Of a stretch of DNA of 64,000 nt, positions 36,883 to 44,160 are shown piece after piece. This DNA comes from Armatimonadota bacterium (GTDB taxonomy: Bacteria; Armatimonadota; UBA5829; DSUL01), in contig AP024674.1 of assembly GCA_025998755.1 (NCBI GenBank), forward strand, positions 2,682,162 to 2,746,161, read 5' to 3'. The notes under the pieces were generated by a model. The model saw only the letters and a program-made list of their open reading frames with translations. It was not told the DNA's origin and searched no databases. Each line of letters starts with the position of its first letter. Position 1 is the stretch's first letter. The position numbers were made by a program, and so were the translations under genes.

Positions 36883-37359
36883 ATGTCGGATATCAAGACC
36901 AGGCGCTGGATCGCCCTCGCAAGGATTGCGGCGGGGCTGGCGTTGCTCTACGGCGCGCTCCCCAAGTTCAGCGTGGGATTCCTTCAGGGGTTCCCCTCCA
37001 GTGTGAGCGCGTGCGCAACCGGCAACCCGTTTCCGTGGCTGAGGACTTTTCTGGTGGAGATGGTGCTGCCCCATCAGCAGGTGTTCGCGGTGATGCTGGC
37101 GGTGGTGGAACTGCTGATGGGCGTGGCGCTGACTCTGGGATTCCTGACCGGGCTCGCCTCGCTTGCGGCCATGATCTGGGCTGCTTTGATGATGCTTGCC
37201 ACCTCGCATCTGACGAATCCTCTGCCGTATGCTCCTCCCGCCGCGCTGGCTCCAGGAGCGCATGCCGTGCTGCTTTTTCTGCTTTTCTTCGTCAGCCGAG
37301 CAGGGCGGACCTGGGGTGTGGATGCGCGGGTGGCCCCAGGGAAGGGCTGGATCTGGTAG
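36883..37359 (+). CDS. DoxX family membrane protein
   Basis: The 158-residue protein has four membrane helices: ALARIAAGLALLYGALPKF with the family's early GxxxxxxGxxKF pattern, a segment with VFAVMLAVVELLMGVALTLG, LASLAAMIWAALMMLATSH and HAVLLFLLFFVSRAG. DoxX relatives range from quinol-oxidase subunits to redox-stress membrane complexes; the exact role here is open. ATG 36883 has GGAGAG 7 bp upstream. It is the first gene of a promoter-led operon with two apparently inactive enzyme homologues. Confidence 0.85.
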   Translation: MSDIKTRRWIALARIAAGLALLYGALPKFSVGFLQGFPSSVSACATGNPFPWLRTFLVEMVLPHQQVFAVMLAVVELLMGVALTLGFLTGLASLAAMIWAALMMLATSHLTNPLPYAPPAALAPGAHAVLLFLLFFVSRAGRTWGVDARVAPGKGWIW

Positions 37360-37367
37360 GCAAGCTG

Positions 37368-37874
37368 ATGTTGCGCGTATGGCTCATCGCCTGGCAGGCC
37401 GGTGGTGACGCCGCGACTCAAGACGTCTCTGCCCGGCTGGCCAGGCAAGAATTCCGGGAGGTGCTGTATCGTCCCGGAGGACCGGCGTCGGATCTCGCCC
37501 GCGCCATCGCAGGTCGTTGCGGCCTGCAGGAGAAGGCCCTCACTGCCGATGCTTCCTGTAGGAAAGATGCCACAGTGTCCGGAGGTCTGCTGGGGCTGCT
37601 GGAGGCGCTGCGCTCCGGCGAAGGAGACGAAGGCAGCATCTGCGTACTGGTGGAGCCGGAAGAGTGCCGGCGGGCGGTCTGTGAAATTATGGGATTGCCC
37701 GGGGGGCGTGAGAACGCCGTGAGGCTGGATCCGGGGGCAGTGAATCTTCTTCTGTTCGACCCCCGTCGTGGCTGGATGCTGGAGACTGTCAACGACACGG
37801 AGCACCTCCGGCGCTGGCAGGAAACACCACAGGCGCCCGCGCAGCCTACCAGGAAGCACGCGGCGGAATCTTGA
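37368..37874 (+). CDS. degenerate histidine-phosphatase-like protein
   Basis: The 168-residue protein follows the plan of the histidine phosphatase (phosphoglycerate mutase-like) family but lacks its catalytic residues. The first strand reads RVWLIAWQAGGDA where active enzymes have L-x-R-H-G-x-T. The substrate-proximal Arg segment appears as RPGGPASDLARAIAGRCGL. The last conserved His region appears as ICVLVEPEECRRAVCEIMGL where H-G-G would be expected. The length and strand order still fit. It is probably a binding or regulatory pseudoenzyme. It starts 8 bp after doxX and is 24 bp before the ADP-ribosylglycohydrolase-like gene. Family placement is by pattern only. Confidence 0.6.
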   Translation: MLRVWLIAWQAGGDAATQDVSARLARQEFREVLYRPGGPASDLARAIAGRCGLQEKALTADASCRKDATVSGGLLGLLEALRSGEGDEGSICVLVEPEECRRAVCEIMGLPGGRENAVRLDPGAVNLLLFDPRRGWMLETVNDTEHLRRWQETPQAPAQPTRKHAAES

Positions 37875-37898
37875 GGAGCGGCTAGAGAGGGCACGGAA

Positions 37899-38942
37899 CT
37901 GGACACAGAGCTGTTTGACCGGATCTATGGCTGTCTGCTGGGGGTGGCGATCGGCGACGCGCTGGGTCAGCCGCGCAGGGGGCTGGACTGGCGGGGAGTG
38001 CAGGAGCGCTTCGGAGGCGCTCTGGAGCTGGCTCCCTGGCCGCTGGATGCCCAGCCCGTGGCACAACAGCCGGCTGGACGAATCGGCGAGCTGGCGCAGC
38101 TGGTGATGCGCCTTTCGCTGCGGGCGGGAGCATCCGGCATCCGGCCGCGCACCGGGCTGCTGGTGGACGAGCTTCTGGGGATGGAGACCCTCTCCAGCCT
38201 GCCCGCGCAGGCCGCCGTCGCGCGCATCCGCGCCGGAATAGAGCCCACACGGTCCGCCGTTCCTGAGCTGGCCGGGCCCGAGGCGCTGTATGTGGCCGTG
38301 CCCGTCGGCATTGCCAATGCGGGCGATCCCGAGACAGCCTTCCTGGCGACGCGGGCGATCGCCGGCACCATCCTTCTCGGCGCGTCCCTTGATGCCGGTC
38401 AGACGTTCGCCGCAGGGGTCTCCGCGGCGCTCATCCCGGGAGCCACTCCGTCTTCTATTCTGGAAGTGATGCTGGACCTTGCCCCCCCCGGTGTCTCGCG
38501 GGAACTGGTGCCGGCTGCACGTTTCGCGGCCGCGCATCTGGGCGATCCCACCGACAATCTGATGCCAGCCATCCACGACCGCTTCTCCTCGCGGCGCTCC
38601 GCGGACGTGCACGGCCCGGCGGTGGAGTCCCTGGTGGTGGCAGCGATGCTGGTATACCTCAGCGACGGCTTGCCCGGGCAGTCTCTGCGGGCTGCGGCAT
38701 CCTACGGCGGCTGGAGTCATGCCACCACGGCTGCAGCCGGAGCTCTGGCGGGATGCCTGTCCGGGGCGACATCCATGCCGCAGGAGTTGACGCAGACCGT
38801 TCTTGCCGCCAATCCGGACGTGGACATCGTCCAGGCAGCCCGGCAACTTTGCAGGCTGATCCGCCTGGAGTGTGAGAGGCAGAGGAAACGGCTGGATCAG
38901 ATTGAGCAGCTGGCCGGGGCGGATGCGGCTCAAAGGCGCTGA
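37899..38942 (+). CDS. ADP-ribosylglycohydrolase-like protein with degenerate metal sites and a non-AUG start
   Basis: About 347 residues. The family's N-terminal signature DRIYGCLLGVAIGDALGQP is intact, but it lies upstream of the first GTG (37944). In-frame sequence opens only after a stop at 37872-37874 and has no ATG, GTG or TTG before the signature, so a CTG at 37899 with AGAGAGGG 7 bp upstream is the best start. The two metal-binding motifs of active enzymes are lost: the usual T-D-D-T stretch reads WPLDAQPVAQ, and the usual G-G-D-T-D-T reads YGGWSHATTAAAGALAGC. The helical fold appears kept. It is probably a non-catalytic ADP-ribose-binding or scaffold protein partnered with the two genes before it. 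Confidence 0.68.
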   Translation: MDTELFDRIYGCLLGVAIGDALGQPRRGLDWRGVQERFGGALELAPWPLDAQPVAQQPAGRIGELAQLVMRLSLRAGASGIRPRTGLLVDELLGMETLSSLPAQAAVARIRAGIEPTRSAVPELAGPEALYVAVPVGIANAGDPETAFLATRAIAGTILLGASLDAGQTFAAGVSAALIPGATPSSILEVMLDLAPPGVSRELVPAARFAAAHLGDPTDNLMPAIHDRFSSRRSADVHGPAVESLVVAAMLVYLSDGLPGQSLRAAASYGGWSHATTAAAGALAGCLSGATSMPQELTQTVLAANPDVDIVQAARQLCRLIRLECERQRKRLDQIEQLAGADAAQRR

Positions 38943-39032
38943 GGCTTTGCGGGCGGAACCCTCCTGCCACCCTGTAGTTCCCGGCGCCGAGGCCGTCTGA
39001 CCCGGATCCTCGACCTCTTATTCACCTGTACA

Positions 39033-39096
39033 CGAAAAAGCCCGGCCGGTGGCCCGGCCGGGCAGTTACGAGAAAGGAGGGTGGGAAGCTTTCGTT
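39033..39096 (-). ncRNA. small RNA unit 1 (anti-Shine-Dalgarno type)
   Basis: The 24-nt block is at 39093-39070. A 10-bp GCCCGGCCGG stem (39063-39054 with 39049-39040) with a 4-nt loop is followed by TTTTTCGTG. Predicted length is about 64 nt. It is the last unit; the rightward ADP-ribosylglycohydrolase-like gene ends about 90 bp further left. Confidence 0.75.
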
Positions 39097-39102
39097 TCTT
39101 CT

Positions 39103-39128
39103 GACGTCGGCCTCGTCTGTTTTGTTCC
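39103..39128 (-). promoter_or_regulatory. ECF-type promoter of small RNA unit 1
   Basis: Read leftward, GGAACA (39128-39123), 16 bp, CGTC (39106-39103). An A-rich segment (GTGTGAAAAAAGTTTACAG) lies upstream. Confidence 0.78.
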
Positions 39129-39230
39129 CGCTCTGTAAACTTTTTTCACACTATTTCTAATCCGAAGTCCGGACAGTTAGCGGTTGTGGAACGCCCTGCG
39201 ACAGCTCCGCCCCCGGCCGGTGTCTGAGAT

Positions 39231-39304
39231 GCCATACAACAACCGACCCCCGGCCTCCAAGGGCCGGGGGTCGGAAGAGAAAGGAGGGTGGGAAGCTTTC
39301 TATC
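39231..39304 (-). ncRNA. small RNA unit 2 (anti-Shine-Dalgarno type)
   Basis: The 24-nt block is at 39300-39277. A 12-bp stem (39273-39262 with 39255-39244) encloses a 6-nt loop. Its tail, GTTGTTGTATGG, is the weakest of the four. Predicted length is about 74 nt. Confidence 0.72.
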
Positions 39305-39310
39305 TTCTAG

Positions 39311-39336
39311 GACGGATCCACCGGGCGAAAGGTTCC
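39311..39336 (-). promoter_or_regulatory. ECF-type promoter of small RNA unit 2
   Basis: Read leftward, GGAACC (39336-39331), 16 bp, CGTC (39314-39311), with an A/T-rich stretch upstream. Confidence 0.8.
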
Positions 39337-39500
39337 GCCAGCGAAACAAATTCTTCAACAATTCTTTGCCCCGGCCGACCCGGGAGACACTCCTTTGATC
39401 TCCGTGTCTTGACCTGCCCGCCGCGGTTTCAGCTTTACAATGGCAGGTCACTGCGCCGGGAGCGACCGCGTCACCAGCCGCTCTGAGCACGATGGGCCGC

Positions 39501-39569
39501 AAAACAACCAACCCCCGGCTCTGCTGAGCCGGGGGCTGGAAGAGAAAGGAGGGTGGGAAGCTTTCTACC
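39501..39569 (-). ncRNA. small RNA unit 3 (anti-Shine-Dalgarno type)
   Basis: The 24-nt block is at 39565-39542. A 10-bp stem (39535-39526 with 39521-39512; GCCGGGGG-type sequence unlike unit 4) with a 4-nt loop ends in TGGTTGTTTT. Predicted length is about 69 nt. Confidence 0.75.
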
Positions 39570-39575
39570 TACTTT

Positions 39576-39601
39576 GACGTAAACCATTGCAGAAAGGTTC
39601 C
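39576..39601 (-). promoter_or_regulatory. ECF-type promoter of small RNA unit 3
   Basis: Read leftward, GGAACC (39601-39596), 16 bp, CGTC (39579-39576), preceded by an A-rich region (GAAAAAAGATGAAAAAAACG). Confidence 0.8.
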
Positions 39602-39702
39602 GCCCGGAAAACGTTTTTTTCATCTTTTTTCCCGTCGCCCCTTATGCCGTCGAGCAGGAATGCGGGCGGGACCGGTGCGGGTGTCTTCTGGCGGGACAAG
39701 CC

Positions 39703-39768
39703 AAAGAAAATCCCCGGGCGGTGACCCGCCCGGGGTTGAGAGAGAAAGGAGGGTGGGAAGCTTTCATC
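39703..39768 (-). ncRNA. small RNA unit 4 (anti-Shine-Dalgarno type)
   Basis: The transcript should start 6-8 nt after the -10, just before the conserved 24-nt block that begins GAAAGCTTCCC and ends CCTCCTTTCTC. Six nucleotides later a 10-bp stem (39735-39726 with 39721-39712) closes a 4-nt loop and runs into ATTTTCTTTGG. The predicted RNA is about 66 nt: an unpaired pyrimidine-rich 5' half and a terminator. Confidence 0.75.
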
Positions 39769-39774
39769 TGCTTT

Positions 39775-39800
39775 GACGATAGCCTGGCAAAAAAGGTTCC
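39775..39800 (-). promoter_or_regulatory. ECF-type promoter of small RNA unit 4
   Basis: Read leftward, GGAACC (39800-39795), 16 bp, CGTC (39778-39775). An A/T-rich stretch (TTTATAAAAAAAGCG) precedes the -35 like an UP element. It lies 17 bp after the stop of the GxGYxYP-like gene. Confidence 0.8.
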
Positions 39801-39817
39801 GCATTAACACGCTTTTT

Positions 39818-42613
39818 TTATAAAGATTTTGTTCCAGCCGGCCGGACCTCCACCTCCGACTCCCACCAGGGACACCCTGCTTCCACGAATGGTCCCCCTC
39901 CGTCCGCCATCGAAAGATGAAAAACGTACCGGCCACGCTGCGCCGGAGCCATGATGCGGACGCGAAGCACAATCCCCTCTCCCGGACGCACATCGTGTGG
40001 AAGCTCCAGCCGCTCAGCGCGTGTCCAGTCTACACGGTCTGCCAGGCCGCAGAGAAGATGAACTTCTCCCGCTCTCCACGTGTCCCACCCGTCGTTGCGG
40101 ATGCCCACCACGACCTCCCGCTGCCGGCCGGCCTCGAATCCTGCGGAAGCGTCGTCGAACGTGAACGTGCACCGGCGTTCGTTCTTGCCGCCCAGGTGAT
40201 GCCGAAGAAGATAATAGAACGTCCAGGGATCCAGGAACGCATGCGGCGCGTTCGGGCTGGAAGCCTGCGCCGCATCCATTAGAGAGCGCACGAACGAGGG
40301 GCCCAGCAGGATGAGCCGGAAACTCAGGAACTGAAGCCCCTCCCGCCTGAAACGCTCCATGCAGGCGATATTGGCCTCGTTGTCCGGGCACAGATCGTGC
40401 ATCTGCCACGCCACGGGGGTGTTTCCCCGAAGGTGGCCCTCCCCATCCATCCAGGCCCGCTGGGTGGCCATCCCGTCAGGGCTGAACTCGGCCGTCATCT
40501 CCTCGGACTCCGGCGTAAGTTTCCCTGCGTGCCCGTTGATCAGGAATCCCGTGATCCGGAGGTTGTAGCGGCGGTACAACTCCCGGCAATGGTTCACCCA
40601 CGCCGCGCGCGCCGACGGCAGTCCTGATACCGGCCGCGGCTCCAGGAGGACGGTAGGATTTACGTATCCCGCGCCGCTGTCTCCCGCCGTGAAAAAGTCC
40701 GCTTCCGAGGCCGAGTTCCACGCGTAATGGAGCGCAGCCGGGTTGCGGGCGCTCAGGTTGGGGTTGAACGCCCAGCCCATCGGCACACTGCCCCGTTCAG
40801 GATCCGCCCACAGTTCGGGGATCTTGCGGGTGAGCCAGGCAGCAGAGTCGAAGTCCCCGATATAGAACAGGGTGAAACCAAGAGGCGCCAGGCTCCCATC
40901 CGCGGCCATATAACCCTGCTCCATCAGGCGGCGGGGTGTGGGAGGCGGGTTCTGCACATAGCGGTCCGGCAGAGGCATCTGGCTCCAGAGGGATGCGTTG
41001 GCCATAGCCGAAAGGCTGTGGGCGTCAGCGTCCAGATAGCCGTTGTAGGCGGAGAGCACCCGCACCAGCTCCCATTCCGAAGCAACCGGCTCATGGCGGC
41101 CCGGGGGGACGGCGTGGTCCGTATATTTGAATGCCCACGGAGTGAAGCCGGCCACGTGCATCATGCGGCCGCCGCTGCGTTCCCACGCCGATCGCATCAG
41201 CTTCCGGAACGTCTCCAGATCGGCACCCACCGGCTGATTGGGGTCATCCTGCGGAGCTTCATCGCCCCAGTTGGACAGGTCGAACAGAAACCCGCGTCCC
41301 GCCACGATCCAGTCATGGTTCGTCAGACAGTGCTCCCACCAGGGCATTGTGCCGGAACGCTGCAGCCAGAAGGCGTCCAGCCAGTAGCCCAGCCTGCACG
41401 GATCCGCCCGTCCCGAATCCAGATAGCGCTCCTTTGCCCAGAGATAAGCATCACATTTGGCGCTGCCAGACCCGCCCTCCCGCAGCGGAAAGAGCCCCGT
41501 GAGCTCCAGTTTCACTGGAAAAAGCTTCCGCAGCCGCGCTCCCAGTGAGCCTTCCGGCTCGCTTCCCCGCACGGGCAGAAGATCCTCCACACCGGCGGCG
41601 GTAGTGGCCACGTTGGAGGTGGCCGGAACAGCCGGGTCCCAGACCACCAGCCCCTTCACTTCCCCCGCGAATCGCGTGGCCACCTGCAAAAGCGCGTCTT
41701 CCGGCGTTCCGTCCCCTCCGTATGTTACCAGCGAGACCTTCTCCAGCCAGTTGCCCGGCCGGCGCAGGTAATCCAGCCAGAAATCGTCCGCTTCGAACAC
41801 GCGCAACATCAGGCGTGGCCCCTTGCGGTTGACGATCCCCTGGAGACAGGCGGCGGCGTGGAACAGCTCGTACATCCGGCTGGCCAGAGCGGGGTCGCCG
41901 GCCACATCCCACGATGCCGCGTCCCGCAGATCCAGGACCACAAGCTCGCCCTGCGCCTGCGGAGCTGTCCACACATAGAACTCCGCTGACGATTCCGCAG
42001 TCCGGCCCTCCGCTGCGGCTTTCACAGTGACAGTGTGAAGCCCTTCGCGGAGGCGTATCCGCACGGACTGCCGGCCCGGCTCGCAGCCGCCGGCGCCCCG
42101 AAGCCGCGAACCATCGAGGGTGATGACGACCTCATCCAGAATCCCGGCGTGTTCCGTCTCCCAGACCAGCTCCACATCCGCTCCCGTCACCCGTCCAGCG
42201 TGAGCGGGGCGGACGATGCGGACCAGGGGAGTCTGCGGTGTCACGAACTCCGACCAGCCGGACCAGTCACCCCATCGCCCGCCGGAGCGGACTCTTGCCC
42301 GGGCCCTGAGGGCCGCCGCCGGTGGGAGGGAAGGAAGCTGCACGGTGTAGCTGCGGGAGTCCACCTGGCCCGAAGACCAGAGCAGGCCATCCGGCGAATG
42401 CACTTCGGCCTCGAAGGCGTCGTGAGGCTCCGCAATGAACGCAAGGGCCGGCCGCAGCGTGTCCACGGGGCCGGCGGGAAAAGTGATCCTTGTTTCCAAA
42501 CTCTTTACCTCCTCCGGAGGGTAAGCCGCTGCCTGCGCGGCCACAGCCAGAAAGGCAGCGGCTGCCACAGCCCTTGCGGCTACAGGCCATGTCGGCATTC
42601 TCAATGCTCTCAT
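39818..42613 (-). CDS. secreted GxGYxYP-like putative glycoside hydrolase
   Basis: About 931 residues from ATG 42613, which overlaps the tilS stop as ATGA. A signal peptide (RAVAAAAFLAVAAQAAA) is followed by two Ig-like beta domains (about 30-215). Next comes a segment with DLRDAASWDVAGDPALASRM and LFHAAACLQGIVNRKGPRLML, matching the LQGlvNr pattern of the GxGYxYP family. A large central domain contains WWEHCLTNHDWIVAGRGFLFDLSNWGDE (key part LTNHDWIVAGRGFLFDLSNW), FTLFYIGDFDSAAWL, and GTPVAWQMHDLCPDNEA-like sequence (NTPVAWQMHDLCPDNEANI). The C-terminus is again beta-rich. It is probably an extracellular glycan-active enzyme; activity is unproven for the family. The sRNA array begins just downstream. 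Confidence 0.72.
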   Translation of the reverse strand: MRALRMPTWPVAARAVAAAAFLAVAAQAAAYPPEEVKSLETRITFPAGPVDTLRPALAFIAEPHDAFEAEVHSPDGLLWSSGQVDSRSYTVQLPSLPPAAALRARARVRSGGRWGDWSGWSEFVTPQTPLVRIVRPAHAGRVTGADVELVWETEHAGILDEVVITLDGSRLRGAGGCEPGRQSVRIRLREGLHTVTVKAAAEGRTAESSAEFYVWTAPQAQGELVVLDLRDAASWDVAGDPALASRMYELFHAAACLQGIVNRKGPRLMLRVFEADDFWLDYLRRPGNWLEKVSLVTYGGDGTPEDALLQVATRFAGEVKGLVVWDPAVPATSNVATTAAGVEDLLPVRGSEPEGSLGARLRKLFPVKLELTGLFPLREGGSGSAKCDAYLWAKERYLDSGRADPCRLGYWLDAFWLQRSGTMPWWEHCLTNHDWIVAGRGFLFDLSNWGDEAPQDDPNQPVGADLETFRKLMRSAWERSGGRMMHVAGFTPWAFKYTDHAVPPGRHEPVASEWELVRVLSAYNGYLDADAHSLSAMANASLWSQMPLPDRYVQNPPPTPRRLMEQGYMAADGSLAPLGFTLFYIGDFDSAAWLTRKIPELWADPERGSVPMGWAFNPNLSARNPAALHYAWNSASEADFFTAGDSGAGYVNPTVLLEPRPVSGLPSARAAWVNHCRELYRRYNLRITGFLINGHAGKLTPESEEMTAEFSPDGMATQRAWMDGEGHLRGNTPVAWQMHDLCPDNEANIACMERFRREGLQFLSFRLILLGPSFVRSLMDAAQASSPNAPHAFLDPWTFYYLLRHHLGGKNERRCTFTFDDASAGFEAGRQREVVVGIRNDGWDTWRAGEVHLLCGLADRVDWTRAERLELPHDVRPGEGIVLRVRIMAPAQRGRYVFHLSMADGGGPFVEAGCPWWESEVEVRPAGTKSL

Positions 42614-43992
42614 GGGCGGCGCGCCCACGAGGGAAGAGCGCCGCCGGGCGGGCAAACGGCCACCAGGGTATCCGCCCCCCCATATGCCACCTGTTCCGAG
42701 ACAGCCACGCCGGGAATCCAGAGAATCTCCTCCCCCGCGCAGATGAGTGGGACGCGCTTCCGGTCTTCCCGCGGCACGTGCCGGTCTGTAAAGATATCCT
42801 GAAGCTTCTTCGCCGCGCCCAGCCCCTTCGGACGCATCCGGTCGCCCGGCCGCCAGTTTCTCACGTGGAGCATTCTGTTCCCTGCCTGGAAGGTCAAGCG
42901 CAAAGGCTCGTCGCCGGCGTGATCCGGCTCTGACACGTGGATGCGCCAGCCTCCTGGCGTGGTTACCTCTCCCGCCTTGGGAAGCTCCAGCTCGAACGGC
43001 TCCGGCTCCGCAACGGGACGGGAACGGCTCAGACGGAGCCACCGGGCATCCGACGAGACGCGCACACCCAGCCCGATGTCCTCTGCTGGCGACGGCTGCC
43101 GGGCCGCCGACAGGACGCGCTGGCACATCCGGAAGGTCACGTCGCGTGGTCCGCCGGTCAGACGCTCCAGCGCCAGCCGCGCGGCGCGCCGGGCCAGAGC
43201 CGGATGAGCATCTCGAAGGGCGGCCGCATCCAGAAACAGCTCCCCGGTGCCAGTGCTGGATTGAACGAGAAGGTTCAGGAGCTCCTGCGCCTGCGCGTCC
43301 AGAAAGGCATTTTCCTCGGCCGCCATCTCGGCCAGCCGGAGGAGGCTTTCGCGTACGGAAGGGGATACCTCGCGCTCTAACAGAGGCAGCACGCTGTGAC
43401 GGATGCGGTTTCGCAGAAAGCGTGCATTCCGGTTGCTGGCATCCTCGCGCCACCCTTGACCGAGTTGCTCAAGATGCAGGCGCACCGCCTCGCGAGAGCG
43501 TCCCAGAAACGGCCGGACGAACTCGCCCGACCTCCAGGCGATTCCCTGCAGTCCCCGCAGTCCCGCGCCGCGCAGGAGATTCATGAGAACGGTCTCCGCG
43601 CGGTCGTCCGCGGTATGGCCCGTGGCGATGACGCGGCACCCCGCGTCTTTTGCTGCTTGCCGGAGAAACGCAAGCCGTTCATTCCTGGCCGCCGCCTCCG
43701 CCGAGCCCGGACCCAGCGAACGGGATCGTCCCGTTATAAGACGGACACCTAGAGCGTCGCAGAGATCCCGGACAAAGTCTGCGTCCTCTCCCGATTCGGC
43801 ACGCATCGCATGGTCGAGGTGAGCCGCGAAGACCTCCCATCGTCCGGCTGGCGCAAGGTCCAGAAGCGTCCGCAGCAGGCACACGCTATCAGCCCCGCCG
43901 GACACGGCCGCAAGTACCCGGTCCCCCGGAGCGATCAGCTCCCGGACCCGGATGTCTTCCAGCACCAGTTCAAGGAAGCCCGGCCCATCCAT
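42610..43992 (-). CDS. tilS: tRNA(Ile)-lysidine synthase TilS
   Basis: The 460-residue enzyme converts cytidine 34 of the minor tRNA-Ile(CAU) to lysidine using ATP and lysine, which lets it read AUA. The PP-loop is RVLAAVSGGADSVCLL; AHLDHAMRAESGEDADFV, TGHTADDRAETVLMNLLRG, GIAWRSGEFVRPFLGRSREAV and DASNRNARFLRNRIRHSVLP are standard TilS blocks. The C-terminal third has the substrate-recognition domain (LHVRNWRPGDRMRPKGLGAAKKLQDIF). I chose ATG 43992 because it gives the normal N-terminus; starts up to 44106 are open. It is translationally coupled to the GxGYxYP-like gene. Confidence 0.94.
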   Translation of the reverse strand: MDGPGFLELVLEDIRVRELIAPGDRVLAAVSGGADSVCLLRTLLDLAPAGRWEVFAAHLDHAMRAESGEDADFVRDLCDALGVRLITGRSRSLGPGSAEAAARNERLAFLRQAAKDAGCRVIATGHTADDRAETVLMNLLRGAGLRGLQGIAWRSGEFVRPFLGRSREAVRLHLEQLGQGWREDASNRNARFLRNRIRHSVLPLLEREVSPSVRESLLRLAEMAAEENAFLDAQAQELLNLLVQSSTGTGELFLDAAALRDAHPALARRAARLALERLTGGPRDVTFRMCQRVLSAARQPSPAEDIGLGVRVSSDARWLRLSRSRPVAEPEPFELELPKAGEVTTPGGWRIHVSEPDHAGDEPLRLTFQAGNRMLHVRNWRPGDRMRPKGLGAAKKLQDIFTDRHVPREDRKRVPLICAGEEILWIPGVAVSEQVAYGGADTLVAVCPPGGALPSWARRP

Positions 43993-44160
43993 CTCTGCTG
44001 GCAAGGTACACCACCCGCCCCGGGCCGTCAACTCGGGCTGCACGCGCAACTCCGCCATCAATTGACAGAGCCTGCGGCGTTGGCGTAACATCACCCCGTC
44101 CCCCAAAGCGCAAAAGCGCAGCGGGGCTATTCATCGCCGCTTCAGGGAGTGAGCCGTCCG

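Larger units (their letters stand above)
39031..39801 (-). repeat. array of four homologous small-RNA units
   Basis: Four units on the minus strand share an identical 24-nt block at 39742-39765, 39542-39565, 39277-39300 and 39070-39093 (200, 265 and 207 bp apart). Each has an ECF-type promoter upstream and a GC hairpin plus T-rich tail downstream. Sequence between units is otherwise unrelated. Confidence 0.9.

Noticed and set aside
39070-39600. Very short plus-strand frames after AAAGGAGG in each repeat unit (GTG GGA AGC TTT ...).
   Set aside because: The four frames diverge at once after the shared block, and promoters and terminators are all oriented on the minus strand, so the Shine-Dalgarno-like look is the complement of the sRNA block.
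39031-39801. The four-copy repeat as a CRISPR array.
   Set aside because: Copies are 200-265 bp apart, each has its own promoter and terminator, and there are no cas genes.
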